Shown one piece after another: positions 36,541-46,263 of a DNA stretch of 64,000 nucleotides. Origin of the DNA: Marinifilum_A sediminis. GTDB lineage: Bacteria; Bacteroidota; Bacteroidia; Bacteroidales; Marinifilaceae. Within the stretch, counting starts at the first letter, position 1, and each line of letters starts with the position of its first letter. Where the stretch lies: NCBI GenBank assembly GCA_947496465.1, contig CANMCX010000010.1, positions 77,708 to 141,707 on the forward strand. The letters run 5' to 3'. Under the pieces are notes generated by a model. It saw only the letters and a list, made by a program, of their open reading frames with translations, was not told the DNA's origin and searched no databases. The translations under genes were made by a program, and so were the position numbers.

Positions 36541-39500
36541 TTCTATGATTTTATCTAATATTTCACTTGCTGATTTTATATTGGTTACATTTTCGAAGCT
36601 TAAGCTTAAACGATTTTTAGCTTCTTTCATTTTACAAGGAATTTTTTGAGATTGCAGGAACTGCAACACCTTACTAAATTGTGGCGATTGATAGAATGGA
36701 GATTCCTGATCGGAGATAAAGTATAAGACAAGTTTCTTACTTTTTAGAATCATCTTCTCGATACCTAAATCTAGAGCCAACCAACGCAATTGTACTACAT
36801 TTAATAATTCAATACTTGCAGCAGGTAACACTCCGAATCGATCTTTCAATTGAAGTTCAAACTTCTCAATTTCTTCTTTGCTTTGAATGTTATCTAATTC
36901 GCGGTACAAGCGAACTCGTTCCGAGATGCTTTCCACATATTCTTCAGGAAATAGAATTTCTAGATCGGTATCTATTTGGCAATCGTTAATAAAACGAATG
37001 AGTTCTTTTTCTTCCTCTTTCTTTTCATCAGCAAACACATCCTTAAATTCATTCTCTTTCAATTCAAGCATGGCTTCGTTCAAGATTCGCTGATAGGTTT
37101 CATATCCTATATCAGTAATAAAACCCGATTGTTCACCACCTAAAAGATTACCTGCTCCTCGAATATCCAAATCTTGCATGGCAATGTTAAAACCACTACC
37201 CAGTTCCGAGAAATTTTCGATTGCTTGTAATCTTTGTCGAGCTTCTTGTGTCATGGACTCCATAGGAGGAGTCAATAGGTAACAGAATGCTTTTTTATTT
37301 GATCGCCCAACACGCCCACGCAACTGGTGCAATTCACTTAATCCAAAGTTTTGTCCGTTGTTAATAATAATGGTATTGGCATTTGGAATATCGAGTCCCG
37401 ATTCAATAATAGTTGTAGCAATTAATACATCGTAATCTCCTCGAATAAATTCCAGCATGATTTTCTCCAACTTTGGTCCGTCCATTTGTCCATGTGCCAC
37501 AACAGTAGAAACTCCAGGAACAGTTCTGTGAATCATATCCTGTACTTCCTTAATATTCTGAACTCGATTGTGAATAAAGAAAACCTGTCCGTTTCGCTCC
37601 ACTTCGTAAGTAATTGCTTCGCGAATAATATCTTCGTTAAAGTTATGAACTTCGGTTGCAATAGGATAACGGTTTGGTGGCGGCGTATTGATAATTGACA
37701 AATCGCGAGCTCCCATTAAGGAGAATTGCAAAGTTCTTGGAATTGGTGTGGCAGTAAGTGTTAAAGTATCAACATTAACTTTTAGTTGTTTTAGTTTTTC
37801 CTTAACCGATACACCAAACTTCTGCTCTTCATCAACAATCAGCAATCCCAGATCTTTAAAGTCAATGTCTTTCCCAATAATTCGATGCGTTCCTATTAAT
37901 ATATCGATCTGACCAGCTTTAATATCTTTCAAAATCTCCCTTTGATCTTTTGCTTTTCGCATGCGACTGATATAATCCACTCGACAAGGGAAATTTTTCA
38001 GTCGATCGCTAAAGGTTTTGAAATGCTGAAAAGCCAAAATTGTGGTAGGAACCAATATGGCAACTTGCTTATTATCGGCAACAGCTTTGAAAGCAGCTCG
38101 AATGGCAATTTCGGTTTTTCCAAAACCAACATCGCCACAAACCAGGCGGTCCATTGGGAATTGCGATTCCATTCCCTCTTTGGTCGCTTTGGTCGCTTTC
38201 ACCTGATCAGGCGTATCCTCGTAAATAAAAGATGCCTCTAGTTCTTGTTGCATGTAGGAATCAGGACTGAATTGAAAACCACGCTCGGCTTTACGCTTGG
38301 CATAAAGTGCAATCAAGTCTTTGGCAATATCTTTAACCTTGCTCTTGGTTTTGTCTTTTAGTTTTTGCCATGCACCAGTTCCCAACTTGTAAATTTTAGG
38401 AGCCGATCCGTCTTTTCCTTTGTATTTTGATATTTTGTGTAAGGAGTGCAAACTCACAAACAATATGTCGTTGTCTTTATAAACCAATCGAATTGCTTCC
38501 TGATCTTTTCCATTCACATCAATTTTCTGCAAGCCTCCAAAACGACCAATTCCATGATCGGAATGCACAATGTAATCACCAGGATGAAGGCGATTGATCT
38601 CTTTTAAGGTGACCGCCTCTTTTGCTTTATGAACGCTTGCCGTTTTTAACTTGAATTTGTGATATCTGTCAAAAATCTGGTGATCGGTAAAACAAGCCAA
38701 CCTTAAATCCCGATCCGAGAATCCTTCGTGCAGGGTTTGATTTACATCCTGAAATTCAACTTCAATGCCTTTGTCGTCGAAAATATTGTGGATACGTTCT
38801 ATCTGTTTTGGATTATCCGATAAGATATAATTGGTTTCGGCTTTTGAATTGTTGCTAAGCAGATGCTCTCCAAGCAGATCAAAATTTTTATTGAATGATG
38901 GCTGTGGCGTTTGGTTGAATTGAATCTCGTTTGAAGTTGGGAAAAAGAATTTTTGTCCGAATTCTATGCAAGAATAAACATTAAGCTGATCGATAAATTC
39001 AACTCCTTGTATCAGGTAATCTTTGGTGGAGACAGCATCATCGCCTAATTGCAAATGCGGCAATTTTTCAATGGTGTTTTCATAGATAGCCTGAATTCGA
39101 TCACTTATAAATTGTATGTTCTTGCACCAGAATATGGAATTCTTTGGTGTGAAATCTAAAAAAGAGATGCGAGAATTTTTTAGTAGGTTATCCTGAATGT
39201 TTGGAATAATATCAACCTGATCCAGCTTTTTTATGGACAATTGGTTCTCTACATCAAACATACGGATGGAATCGATCTCCTCTCCAAAAAAATCAATACG
39301 AAATGGATGTTCATCTGAAAAGGAGAAGATATCAATAATGCTACCACGAATAGAGAATTGACCGGGTTCTACTACAAAATCGGCACGCTCAAATTCGTAA
39401 TCCACCAAAACCTCTTCAACAAATTCGGGTGATAACTTTTCACCAACCTTAATTTTTAGGGTATTCTCGCTTAATTGTTCCTGACTAATAACCTTCTCAA

Positions 39501-39885
39501 CAATTGCCTCGGGGAAAGTGACAATAAAACCAGCTTGTTTATCTGAGTTCAGGCGATTTAAAGTTTCGGCACGAAGAATGATATTGGAATTGTCGGTTTT
39601 TTCGTATTGCACCGATCGCTTGTACGATGATGGAAAAAACAAAACGGAACTCTCATCAATAAGATTACATAAATCATTGTAAAAGTAAGCTGCTTCCTCT
39701 TTATCGTTTAAAATAAAAAGGTGTGGCTTTTTTTGTTCGCTTATGGCAGATACCAGCAATGAAAGTGAAGAACCAATCAACCCTTTCAAATGAAGATGAA
39801 AATTTGATGTTTCTTTTAAATGATTGTCAATGCTGTATCGAGCCGGATGCTCAGAGAATATTTGCGTAAGTTCTTTCAGTTCCAA
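36538..39885 (-). CDS. mfd: Transcription-repair coupling factor
   Basis: The protein has 1115 residues, close to the family norm of 1150. Domains are UvrB-like N-terminal (~1-320), RNA-polymerase-interacting CarD-like (LHPGDYIVHSDHGIGRFGG, near 430), superfamily 2 helicase (Walker A VCGDVGFGKTEIAIRAAF near 585, LLIVDEEQKFGV, LTLTATPIPRTLQFSL, ATTIIESGLDIPNANTIIINNGQNFGLSELHQLRGRVGRS) and a C-terminal TRCF domain (~965-1090). It removes stalled RNA polymerase and recruits UvrA for nucleotide excision repair. It seems to be transcribed alone. Confidence 0.97.
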   Translation of the reverse strand: MELKELTQIFSEHPARYSIDNHLKETSNFHLHLKGLIGSSLSLLVSAISEQKKPHLFILNDKEEAAYFYNDLCNLIDESSVLFFPSSYKRSVQYEKTDNSNIILRAETLNRLNSDKQAGFIVTFPEAIVEKVISQEQLSENTLKIKVGEKLSPEFVEEVLVDYEFERADFVVEPGQFSIRGSIIDIFSFSDEHPFRIDFFGEEIDSIRMFDVENQLSIKKLDQVDIIPNIQDNLLKNSRISFLDFTPKNSIFWCKNIQFISDRIQAIYENTIEKLPHLQLGDDAVSTKDYLIQGVEFIDQLNVYSCIEFGQKFFFPTSNEIQFNQTPQPSFNKNFDLLGEHLLSNNSKAETNYILSDNPKQIERIHNIFDDKGIEVEFQDVNQTLHEGFSDRDLRLACFTDHQIFDRYHKFKLKTASVHKAKEAVTLKEINRLHPGDYIVHSDHGIGRFGGLQKIDVNGKDQEAIRLVYKDNDILFVSLHSLHKISKYKGKDGSAPKIYKLGTGAWQKLKDKTKSKVKDIAKDLIALYAKRKAERGFQFSPDSYMQQELEASFIYEDTPDQVKATKATKEGMESQFPMDRLVCGDVGFGKTEIAIRAAFKAVADNKQVAILVPTTILAFQHFKTFSDRLKNFPCRVDYISRMRKAKDQREILKDIKAGQIDILIGTHRIIGKDIDFKDLGLLIVDEEQKFGVSVKEKLKQLKVNVDTLTLTATPIPRTLQFSLMGARDLSIINTPPPNRYPIATEVHNFNEDIIREAITYEVERNGQVFFIHNRVQNIKEVQDMIHRTVPGVSTVVAHGQMDGPKLEKIMLEFIRGDYDVLIATTIIESGLDIPNANTIIINNGQNFGLSELHQLRGRVGRSNKKAFCYLLTPPMESMTQEARQRLQAIENFSELGSGFNIAMQDLDIRGAGNLLGGEQSGFITDIGYETYQRILNEAMLELKENEFKDVFADEKKEEEKELIRFINDCQIDTDLEILFPEEYVESISERVRLYRELDNIQSKEEIEKFELQLKDRFGVLPAASIELLNVVQLRWLALDLGIEKMILKSKKLVLYFISDQESPFYQSPQFSKVLQFLQSQKIPCKMKEAKNRLSLSFENVTNIKSASEILDKIIE

Positions 39886-40144
39886 TTTTTACCCCTTATT
39901 AAGTTGAATGGCAAATTTAGGGAAAAGATTCAAATTTCAAGCTCCAAATTCCAAGTAACAAGCTTCAAGTCATAAGTTCCTGGCATGAAGTAGAATTATA
40001 GCTTTCTCCCTTTTAGGGTAGATCCCGACAGGGAGAGGGGTGTATTGCAATTGAATGGTTCTTACCCTTTAATCTGTTGATTGTTTTCTTATAAGGGAAA
40101 CATGCTTTTTTAAAAGAATTTGATATTTGTGAACTTGGAGCTTT

Positions 40145-40717
40145 TCAAAACCCATACCCAACCGGTCCATGCCCCGGCACACTTACATACCCTCGTGTAT
40201 TTCCCTGGTCGTAATTGCCGGCACTAAATCGGGTAGACCAGAAATTATCGCCACCACTTCCTTGACCCATATATTGGTTTTGCTGAGCTGCATAGTAAAG
40301 GTTCACTGTAGGTATAGGATTTCCTTCGTAGCCAGCATTGCCCAAATGATCGAACCAATATCTTCCGGGCTGAATGTAATAGCCCAGTACATAGCTCCAA
40401 ACCAGCCATTCATTTTGAGGTAACTCACGACCATTAACCACTACATTAGTGTTCCCTTTGGATACATCTTGTTTGATTTCTCCAAAATCGTGACCATGAA
40501 ACATGAAGCCAAAGGAGGCATAACCAACAACGCCATACAAACCACTTTTTGTATCGTACCAATAATTGCCTGACTCTGGTTTTACACCATAAATATCCTC
40601 AAGCTCGTTCATTTGCGATTCGCTCAATTCAATATCATTGATATTTACTTTCTGATTTTGTCCTAAAAGTGGTGCCGAAAGAAATAAGCACAGCAATATA
40701 GATAGTATTGTTTTCAT
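40145..40717 (-). CDS. Secreted protein with two YW-D-G repeats, unknown function
   Basis: The protein has 190 residues from the ATG at 40717, which begins a signal peptide (MKTILSILLCLFLSAPLLGQ); the longer frame to 40834 adds unconserved residues. After a short helix (DIELSESQMNELEDIYG) come two copies of a motif of the form PxSGxYWYDxxxGxxG (SGNYWYDTKSGLYG near 55 and PGRYWFDHLGNAGYEG near 122). The C terminus is rich in Gly, Tyr and Asn. I do not recognise the family with certainty. The repeats may be a small extracellular beta domain. No operon partner is adjacent. Confidence 0.6.
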   Translation of the reverse strand: MKTILSILLCLFLSAPLLGQNQKVNINDIELSESQMNELEDIYGVKPESGNYWYDTKSGLYGVVGYASFGFMFHGHDFGEIKQDVSKGNTNVVVNGRELPQNEWLVWSYVLGYYIQPGRYWFDHLGNAGYEGNPIPTVNLYYAAQQNQYMGQGSGGDNFWSTRFSAGNYDQGNTRGYVSVPGHGPVGYGF

Positions 40718-41085
40718 GAGTTCAGCTTTTAAATTTTGGTAATGATATGTTTTAAAAATCACCTTAGGTAGAGAAGAAAGAGGAGTTGAGTGTGTTGGAT
40801 TCTTAAAATTACAACAAAGATTATCCAGTGTCAATATTTTTGGTTTGTTAATGGTCTATTTTGCTGATTTTGTGTATTGTTAGTGAAAATAATATTGCTT
40901 ATTACTTGTTTGTGAATAATTAACTTGTTAAATTTAATCTACGATCATAATAAAAAGTAGGTCGGGGATGTGTTGGAGTAATGATGTTTATAGAATTTGA
41001 AGGGTTGAGAGGAATTTATGATCTATAGTAGTAGACTTATTTACTTGTTATCATAGAGAACTTTTATTCATTTAAATTAAAAATC
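40718..41085. other. Intergenic gap, no feature recognised
   Basis: These 368 bases lie between two divergent genes. The stretch is AT-rich and must contain both promoters, but I could not assign a convincing pair of TTTG / TAnnTTTG elements. No hairpin or reading frame of note was seen. Confidence 0.5.
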
Positions 41086-41760
41086 ATGGCAAAATTATTA
41101 AACGACAAAATGTCGTCGCAAACACACATTAGTAATAGCAACCGCCACATTCGTTTGAGCAATCAAACGCAGGGAGCAGAATCATTGTCTACTGCAATTG
41201 CTCCTAAGGTAAATCTCCTGAAAGAGAAAAATGCTGCAACGCTGGCACAAAAAGAGAATAAAGATGCAGCTTACGACAATCTGGTTTTTAAGGATGCAGT
41301 ATTGGATGATGTAATCCGTAATATTTCCGATTCGGCAAAGCAGTTCGATAGAATGAATCCGGGACGACCTATTTATACTCAGTTGTTCCCCGATGGGAAA
41401 TACTCTACCATAGTACGTGCATCTTTTACAAAGGAATTGGGCATGAGCATGCAGCTGAAAGAGCGCTTAACAGCATTGGGCGATACGCACCAATTGTATG
41501 CAAACGTAGCTCCACTTACAGCAGCAGCAAACGATGTGCAGGCTGCCTTACAAAAATTGGAAGAAGAGGAAAATAAGGTGAAAGTTGCTGTAGCCAACGA
41601 AGAATTGGCACAAGCCGAATTGCGCAAGCAGTACGAATACAACTATTTGGATGCTGCTAAAATGTTTGGCAAGAAATTCGCTGATCGACTGTTCCCAAAA
41701 ACCGCTAGTAAAGCAAAAGTTGAGGATGCCGTTAGCGAAACAGAAGAGCTAACAGAATAA
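41086..41760 (+). CDS. Hypothetical helical protein
   Basis: The protein has 224 residues, with no signal peptide or membrane segment. It is largely alpha-helical by composition; residues ~150-195 (AAANDVQAALQKLEEEENKVKVAVANEELAQAELRKQYEYN) look like a coiled coil. The N terminus (~1-35) is rich in Ser, Asn and Gln and probably unstructured, and the C terminus is acidic. I do not recognise the family. Base composition looks somewhat richer in G and C than in the neighbours. The 42-bp palindrome array begins just after its stop codon. Confidence 0.6.
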   Translation: MAKLLNDKMSSQTHISNSNRHIRLSNQTQGAESLSTAIAPKVNLLKEKNAATLAQKENKDAAYDNLVFKDAVLDDVIRNISDSAKQFDRMNPGRPIYTQLFPDGKYSTIVRASFTKELGMSMQLKERLTALGDTHQLYANVAPLTAAANDVQAALQKLEEEENKVKVAVANEELAQAELRKQYEYNYLDAAKMFGKKFADRLFPKTASKAKVEDAVSETEELTE

Positions 41761-41778
41761 TATTTCAGGAAAATATGC

Positions 41779-42046
41779 TCTGCAAGCATGCAAAGTACAT
41801 TTTCTTCTAATAAAATAAGGAGTGCAGGCTTGCAAACTGCACTCTATCCCAGTCGGACATGCTTTTCATGCATGAAAAGTAAACTCTACCAAAATCGAAT
41901 GAGGCTTGCACGCGTGCAAGGCATATTTTTTTTCGATAGCACATGCTTTGCAGGCTTGCAAACTACACTCCACCATAATAAAATGGGGTTTGCAGGCTTG
42001 CAAAGGTGCTTCGATGGAAATGGGGAGGGCTTTGTTGGCTTGGGGA
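41779..42046. repeat. Array of palindromes with a 42-bp pitch (six clear units, one decayed)
   Basis: Imperfect or perfect palindromes are centred at 41786.5, 41828.5, 41870.5, 41912.5, 41954.5 and 41996.5, each exactly 42 bases apart. Examples are TTTTCATGCATGAAAA (41863-41878, perfect), CTTGCACGCGTGCAAG (41905-41920, perfect) and TTTGCAGGCTTGCAAA (41947-41962 and 41989-42004). A degenerate seventh, TTTGTTGGCTTGGGGA, is centred at 42038.5. The ~26-base parts between palindromes are also related (ctacactc-cacca-taataaaatggg type). The arrays give overlapping open frames with 14-residue periods on both strands, but none looks like a real gene. Confidence 0.85.
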
Positions 42047-42118
42047 GGGGGTTTTTTGAATAACAAAGTGGCCTGGTGGATGGGTGAAAACATATTTTGT
42101 ATTAACAAATTTATTGTA

Positions 42119-43336
42119 ATGATGAGATTTTACTTCTTGATTTTCATTGCCTTGCCTTTTGTGTTAAAAGGTGAGACCAATAAACGAACAATTAAAATTA
42201 GTGTATTGGATTTTAATAGTGCGCAACCAATATCTTACGCACATGTTGTAATACAAAACAAGAATTTAGGAACAATTACAAATAAGGAAGGAAAAGTTGA
42301 TTTTAAGATTGATAGCATTCACCGTAACGATACTATAGTGATTTCATCAATTGGTTATCAAGATAAGATTTTGCCTATACGCAGTATGAATTCTAATAAT
42401 AGAAATCAAATTAAACTATCACAACAAACTTATTCATTAGAAGGAATAGATGTCAATCTTAATGTTAGCAGGAAAATAGTTTTAGATGCGATAAGGAATA
42501 TCAGTCGAAATTTACCCGCACAGGAATATTATTATAATGGGTATTTTATGACTGCATTTGTGGAAAATGACGGTTTTAAAAGGTTGTTGGAAGCTTCTAT
42601 TGGAGTTACTGATAATGGAATTGATAAAAGAAATGGAGTAAAGGCGAAAGTGAATTAATTGAGAAAATCACTAGATTTTCGAAACTACAAGTGGGATGAA
42701 GGCAATAGCTATTTGGCAGATTGTTTATTTAAGGATCCGATTAGAGCAAGGGATGGTGTTTTAGATTCAACTTATATTGATTTATGGAAATTCAAATTGG
42801 ATGATATATATAAGATAAATGATGAACAGATATTTAATATTTCCTTTAGTTTAAAAGAAAAGGGAGTATTAAGTTATGATGGCAATATTTCCATAAGGCA
42901 ATCAGATCATGCCATATTAAAAATGAGATTTAGAAATAATTTTAGTCTTAAGAAAGTAAAGGTAAATGATTCGGTTGACTTTGTTCACCTTTCAACAATT
43001 ATAGTAGTGGTTTACAAGGATTTTGGAGATAAACTCATTAAAAGTCATCAATCTTTGATACAGAAATGGATAATTAATGATAAGCAAATGGATCAAGCTC
43101 AGGAATTAACACTTCTCGAGGATTTTATTACCTATGACCAGGGATATGGCAAGAACAGTAGAAATGGTAAAAGACTAAAGAAGAATATGGATATTTACAG
43201 ATTGAAAATTCCTTATGACAAAGATTTCTGGAGAGATTTTAATACGCCTGTTGATACTGAATCTTTAAAGTTGGCAAAAGATGAATTGCACTCGAAAATG
43301 AATTTAGAGAATCAATTTGAAATTAATAGATGGTAA
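42119..43336 (+). pseudogene. CarboxypepD_reg-like exported protein, interrupted by an in-frame stop
   Basis: A single frame runs from the ATG at 42119 (MMRFYFLIFIALPFVLKG signal peptide) to 43336, about 405 codons, broken only by TAA at 42656-42658. The first half has a carboxypeptidase-regulatory-like beta domain (VLDFNSAQPISYAHVVIQNKNLGTITNKEGKVDFKID ... ISSIGYQDK) and VSRKIVLDAIRNISRNLPAQEYYYNGYFMTAFVEN. The second half starts immediately after the stop codon in the same frame (LRKSLDFRNYKWDEGNSYL) and has the character of a beta-rich domain. One substitution such as CAA to TAA would explain it. A sequencing error or suppression is possible. Similar proteins are common in Bacteroidota; their function is unknown. 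Confidence 0.8.
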
Positions 43337-43427
43337 TTGGTATTCGAAAATATTAACGAATATGAATAATATGAGATATCAATTTTTTTTATTGTGAATC
43401 TCACAAGGGATTACAATAGAAAAAAAC

Positions 43428-43460
43428 AAAGCCACTTCCCAAATGAGAAGTGGCTTTTGT
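43428..43460. terminator. Terminator after fbp
   Basis: The stem AAAGCCACTTC (43428-43438) / GAAGTGGCTTT (43447-43457) has an A-rich left flank and T-rich right flank. It lies 40 bases past the fbp stop codon on the minus strand and can also stop transcription from the broken gene on the plus strand. Confidence 0.85.
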
Positions 43461-43499
43461 TTTAGTAGTGTGTTAAATTCTTTTTCTGAAAATCTTGTT

Positions 43500-44522
43500 T
43501 CAGATGTTGTTGAAGAAGTGCAAGAATTCTTCTGTTTTCTTCACCATGTTGGTAGAACCTGTGTAGAAAGGAACTCGTTGGTGAAGCGAATCTGGTTTAA
43601 TTTCCATAATTCTTCCATTGCCATCGGTAGCTAAGCCACCAGCTTGTTCAGCAATAAAAGCAACAGGATTGCATTCGTAAATCAAACGCAATTTACCGTC
43701 GGAGTTTTTGTTGGTTTGCGGATAAATAAAAATTCCACCTTTCAACAAGTTGCGATGAAAATCGGCAACCAAAGAACCAATGTAACGCGAAGTGTAAGGG
43801 CGTTTGCTCTTGGCATCTTTTTCCTGGCAATACTTAATGTACTTTTTAACACCGCTAGGGAAATTGATGTAATTTCCTTCGTTAATGGAATAAATGGTTC
43901 CGTTTTTTGGTGTTTTAATGTTCGGATGCGACAAACAAAATTCTCCGATTGAAGGATCAAGAGTAAATCCGTTTACGCCATTACCAGTAGTGTACACCAA
44001 CATGGTTGATGATCCGTAAATAACATAGCCGGCGGCAACTTGTTTGGTTCCTTCTTGCAGGAAATCTTCCATGGTTGCCAATTCTCCTCTTTTCGATACA
44101 CGCTCAAAAATTGAAAAAATGGTTCCTATCGAAACATTTACATCAATATTTGAAGAACCGTCCAGCGGATCCATACAGAAAATATATTTTCCATTTTTAC
44201 TCAATTCATCATCAAAAATAATGATGTCTTCGTTTTCCTCAGAAGCAACGGCAGCACATTCGCCACTTGCTTTTAAGGCATCAATAAAGTGTGTGTCGGC
44301 AAAAACATCAAGCTTTTGCTGATCTTCCCCCTGTACATTCTGATCTCCATGTTCACCTAAAATATCTACTAATCCGGCTTTATTTACCGCACGGTTTACA
44401 ATTTTAGACGCAATCCCCACATGATGCAACAAACGAGAAAGCTCTCCCTTGGCACCCGCATGGTCTGATTGACGTTGGATAATGAACTGATTGAGGGTTT
44501 GAACATTGTTGTGTTCAGTCAT
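43500..44522 (-). CDS. fbp: Class 1 fructose-1,6-bisphosphatase
   Basis: The protein has 340 residues, the usual size. Metal and substrate motifs are VASEENEDIIIFDD, FCMDPLDGSSNIDVNVSIGTIFSIF (near 118), YTSRYIGSLVADFHRNLLKGGIFIYP (near 240) and RLIYECNPVAFIAEQAGGLATDG (near 270). It hydrolyses fructose-1,6-bisphosphate in gluconeogenesis. It starts at the ATG at 44522 and appears monocistronic. Confidence 0.97.
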   Translation of the reverse strand: MTEHNNVQTLNQFIIQRQSDHAGAKGELSRLLHHVGIASKIVNRAVNKAGLVDILGEHGDQNVQGEDQQKLDVFADTHFIDALKASGECAAVASEENEDIIIFDDELSKNGKYIFCMDPLDGSSNIDVNVSIGTIFSIFERVSKRGELATMEDFLQEGTKQVAAGYVIYGSSTMLVYTTGNGVNGFTLDPSIGEFCLSHPNIKTPKNGTIYSINEGNYINFPSGVKKYIKYCQEKDAKSKRPYTSRYIGSLVADFHRNLLKGGIFIYPQTNKNSDGKLRLIYECNPVAFIAEQAGGLATDGNGRIMEIKPDSLHQRVPFYTGSTNMVKKTEEFLHFFNNI

Positions 44523-44838
44523 TTTAAATAGGCTTTTGGTTTACATTCATTTGGTGCCCTAAAGTTATGCTTTTTTATTTAATGCCAAACCCTTATTTCA
44601 AACGTTTACGAAAAGCAATTTGTCATGTATTTTTTTGATATATTATAGATAAATCGGGGCTTTCAATAATATGCCTTTACATTTGACTTTAATTGTTGAT
44701 TTAAGTTAATATCTTAAAAAATGTGAAATAGCGCAATTGTTGAAAACTAATTTCGTTAAACACGAGTATTATTTATTACCTTCAATCTTTGTTAAGAAAA
44801 GGTGAAAACCAAAAACAATAAAACTAAACAAGAACCCA
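44523..44838. other. Intergenic gap with no clear signal
   Basis: These 316 AT-rich bases separate the divergent fbp and aspartate kinase genes. An AATCTTTG at 44784-44791 resembles a -7 element, but no matching -33 element is present at the right distance. No leader peptide or riboswitch like that of the methionine genes was seen. Confidence 0.4.
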
Positions 44839-46095
44839 ATGAACATTTTTAAATTTGGTGGGGCTTCGGTAAACAGTGCCGAGGGTGTCAGGAATTTTGT
44901 GAAAATTGTACAGTTATATAAGGAGGAAACCATTATTGTTCTTTCAGCAATGGGCAAAACCACAAATGCACTCGAGGAAATTACCAACGATTTTTTTGCA
45001 AAAAAGAAGGATTACGAGGCAAAGTTCAGGGCAGTAAAATCGTATCATTACGATATTGTAAATGATTTATTTCCCATTAAGGACAATGCAATATATGAAA
45101 AGTTAGAAAAATTATTTCATCAGCTTTATGCTTATTTGGAGAAGGAGCCAAGTTTAGATTATGATTTTGATTACGATCAGATTGTGTCTTTTGGAGAAAT
45201 GTTGTCGACCACTATTGTATCCGAATTTTTACGTGCCAGCGGATCTCCAAACAAATGGATTGACATACGTACTTGCTTAAAAACTGATGATACCTACAGA
45301 GAGGGTAAAGTGGATTGGGAATTGTCGCAAAAACTGGTGCCACAAACCTTTAGTTTTAACAACACATTTGTGTATGTTACTCAGGGATTTTTGGGAGGTA
45401 CAACTACCAATTTAACCACAACTTTAGGTCGTGAAGGATCCGATTATACTGCGGCTATTCTGTCTTATCTTTTAGATGTTGACAAGCTTTCAATTTGGAA
45501 AGATGTTCCGGGAATTATGAATGCGGATCCTAAATGGTTAGATGATGCAGAAAAATTGGAACGGATATCCTATCAGGAGGCAATAGAGTTGGCTTTTTAC
45601 GGTGCAAAAGTGATTCACCCAAAAACCATACAACCTATTAAGCGAAAGAAGATTCCTTTGCAGGTACGATCTTTCATAGATTACAGCGAAACCGGAACTT
45701 TAATTAGCACAGCTTCGAAGAAATTGGAGACCCAATTGCCTGTATACATTCGCAAGGACAATCAGGTGTTGATCTCGATTCGGCCAACAGATTTTTCATT
45801 CATTTTAGAAGAAAATTTAAGTCAGTTGTTTTCACTTTTTGCAAAGCATAGGGTAAAGGTGAATCTAACTCAGAATTCAGCCATTAGTTTTTCTGTTTGT
45901 GTTGATAACGAAGAGAAAAGATTAAATAGCTTGCTTGGTGATATTGGAGATCTTTATGAGGTGAAATACAACGATGGAGTTGAATTGATTACCATTCGTC
46001 ATCACAACGATGAAGCGGTTGAAAGAATGACAAAAGGAAGAGATATTCTATTGGAACAAAGAAGTAGAGATACTGCACAATTTGTGATCGTTTAA
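44839..46095 (+). CDS. Aspartate kinase (first copy)
   Basis: The protein has 418 residues, a monofunctional aspartokinase. The N terminus has the kinase motif MNIFKFGGASVNSAEGV; the central part has WIDIRTCLKTDD and TTLGREGSDYTAAILSYLLDVDKLSIWKDVPGIMNADPKW. A C-terminal regulatory part with ACT-like character (~300-400) follows. It phosphorylates aspartate, the first step towards Lys, Thr and Met. A second paralogue is encoded at 51033-52292 inside the methionine operon; this copy lies upstream of the riboswitch and is probably under other control. Confidence 0.95.
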   Translation: MNIFKFGGASVNSAEGVRNFVKIVQLYKEETIIVLSAMGKTTNALEEITNDFFAKKKDYEAKFRAVKSYHYDIVNDLFPIKDNAIYEKLEKLFHQLYAYLEKEPSLDYDFDYDQIVSFGEMLSTTIVSEFLRASGSPNKWIDIRTCLKTDDTYREGKVDWELSQKLVPQTFSFNNTFVYVTQGFLGGTTTNLTTTLGREGSDYTAAILSYLLDVDKLSIWKDVPGIMNADPKWLDDAEKLERISYQEAIELAFYGAKVIHPKTIQPIKRKKIPLQVRSFIDYSETGTLISTASKKLETQLPVYIRKDNQVLISIRPTDFSFILEENLSQLFSLFAKHRVKVNLTQNSAISFSVCVDNEEKRLNSLLGDIGDLYEVKYNDGVELITIRHHNDEAVERMTKGRDILLEQRSRDTAQFVIV

Positions 46096-46159
46096 AAAGT
46101 TATATTATTGTCTGGTAGAATTCTTGTATATGGCTCATATTTTCAGACTATACTTCTTT

Positions 46160-46263
46160 TTAATACGATATCGCCACCTACGGGGCTTTACTTTTGGGAT
46201 TGCAACATCTCTACCATATTATCGCTCCTAACGGAGCTGTTTTAAATCCCATAGGGATGTAAT
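46160..46263. repeat. Probable dispersed repeat remnant with three small hairpins
   Basis: This stretch holds a degenerate GCC-ACCTAC-GGGGC (46173-46186), a perfect GCTCC-taac-GGAGC (46224-46237) and ATCCCATAGGGAT (46247-46259), joined by T-rich linkers. I recall similar 'cctaacgg' hairpin elements scattered between genes in many Bacteroidota, so this is probably a decayed copy of a dispersed repeat. No reading frame is intact. Confidence 0.5.

Noticed and set aside
39886..40144. Short repeats of the type caagctccaaattccaag and a ctccc/gggag hairpin between mfd and the secreted protein gene
   Set aside because: They are degenerate, without clear period or ends, and could be chance or an old dispersed repeat; no feature can be defined.
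41779..42046. CRISPR array
   Set aside because: The stretches between palindromes are related to each other rather than unique, the palindromes vary in sequence, and no cas genes are nearby.
41788..42108. Open frames on both strands across the palindrome array, with 14-residue repeats such as LQACKPHF and FAGLQTTL
   Set aside because: The frames arise because the repeat pitch (42) is a multiple of three and the unit lacks stop codons in several frames at once. None has a plausible start context or normal codon use, and the symmetry of the DNA explains the pattern better.
42659..43336. Independent gene starting at the TTG directly after the stop codon
   Set aside because: It is in the same frame as the upstream half and starts in mid-domain with no signal peptide; a broken single gene is simpler.
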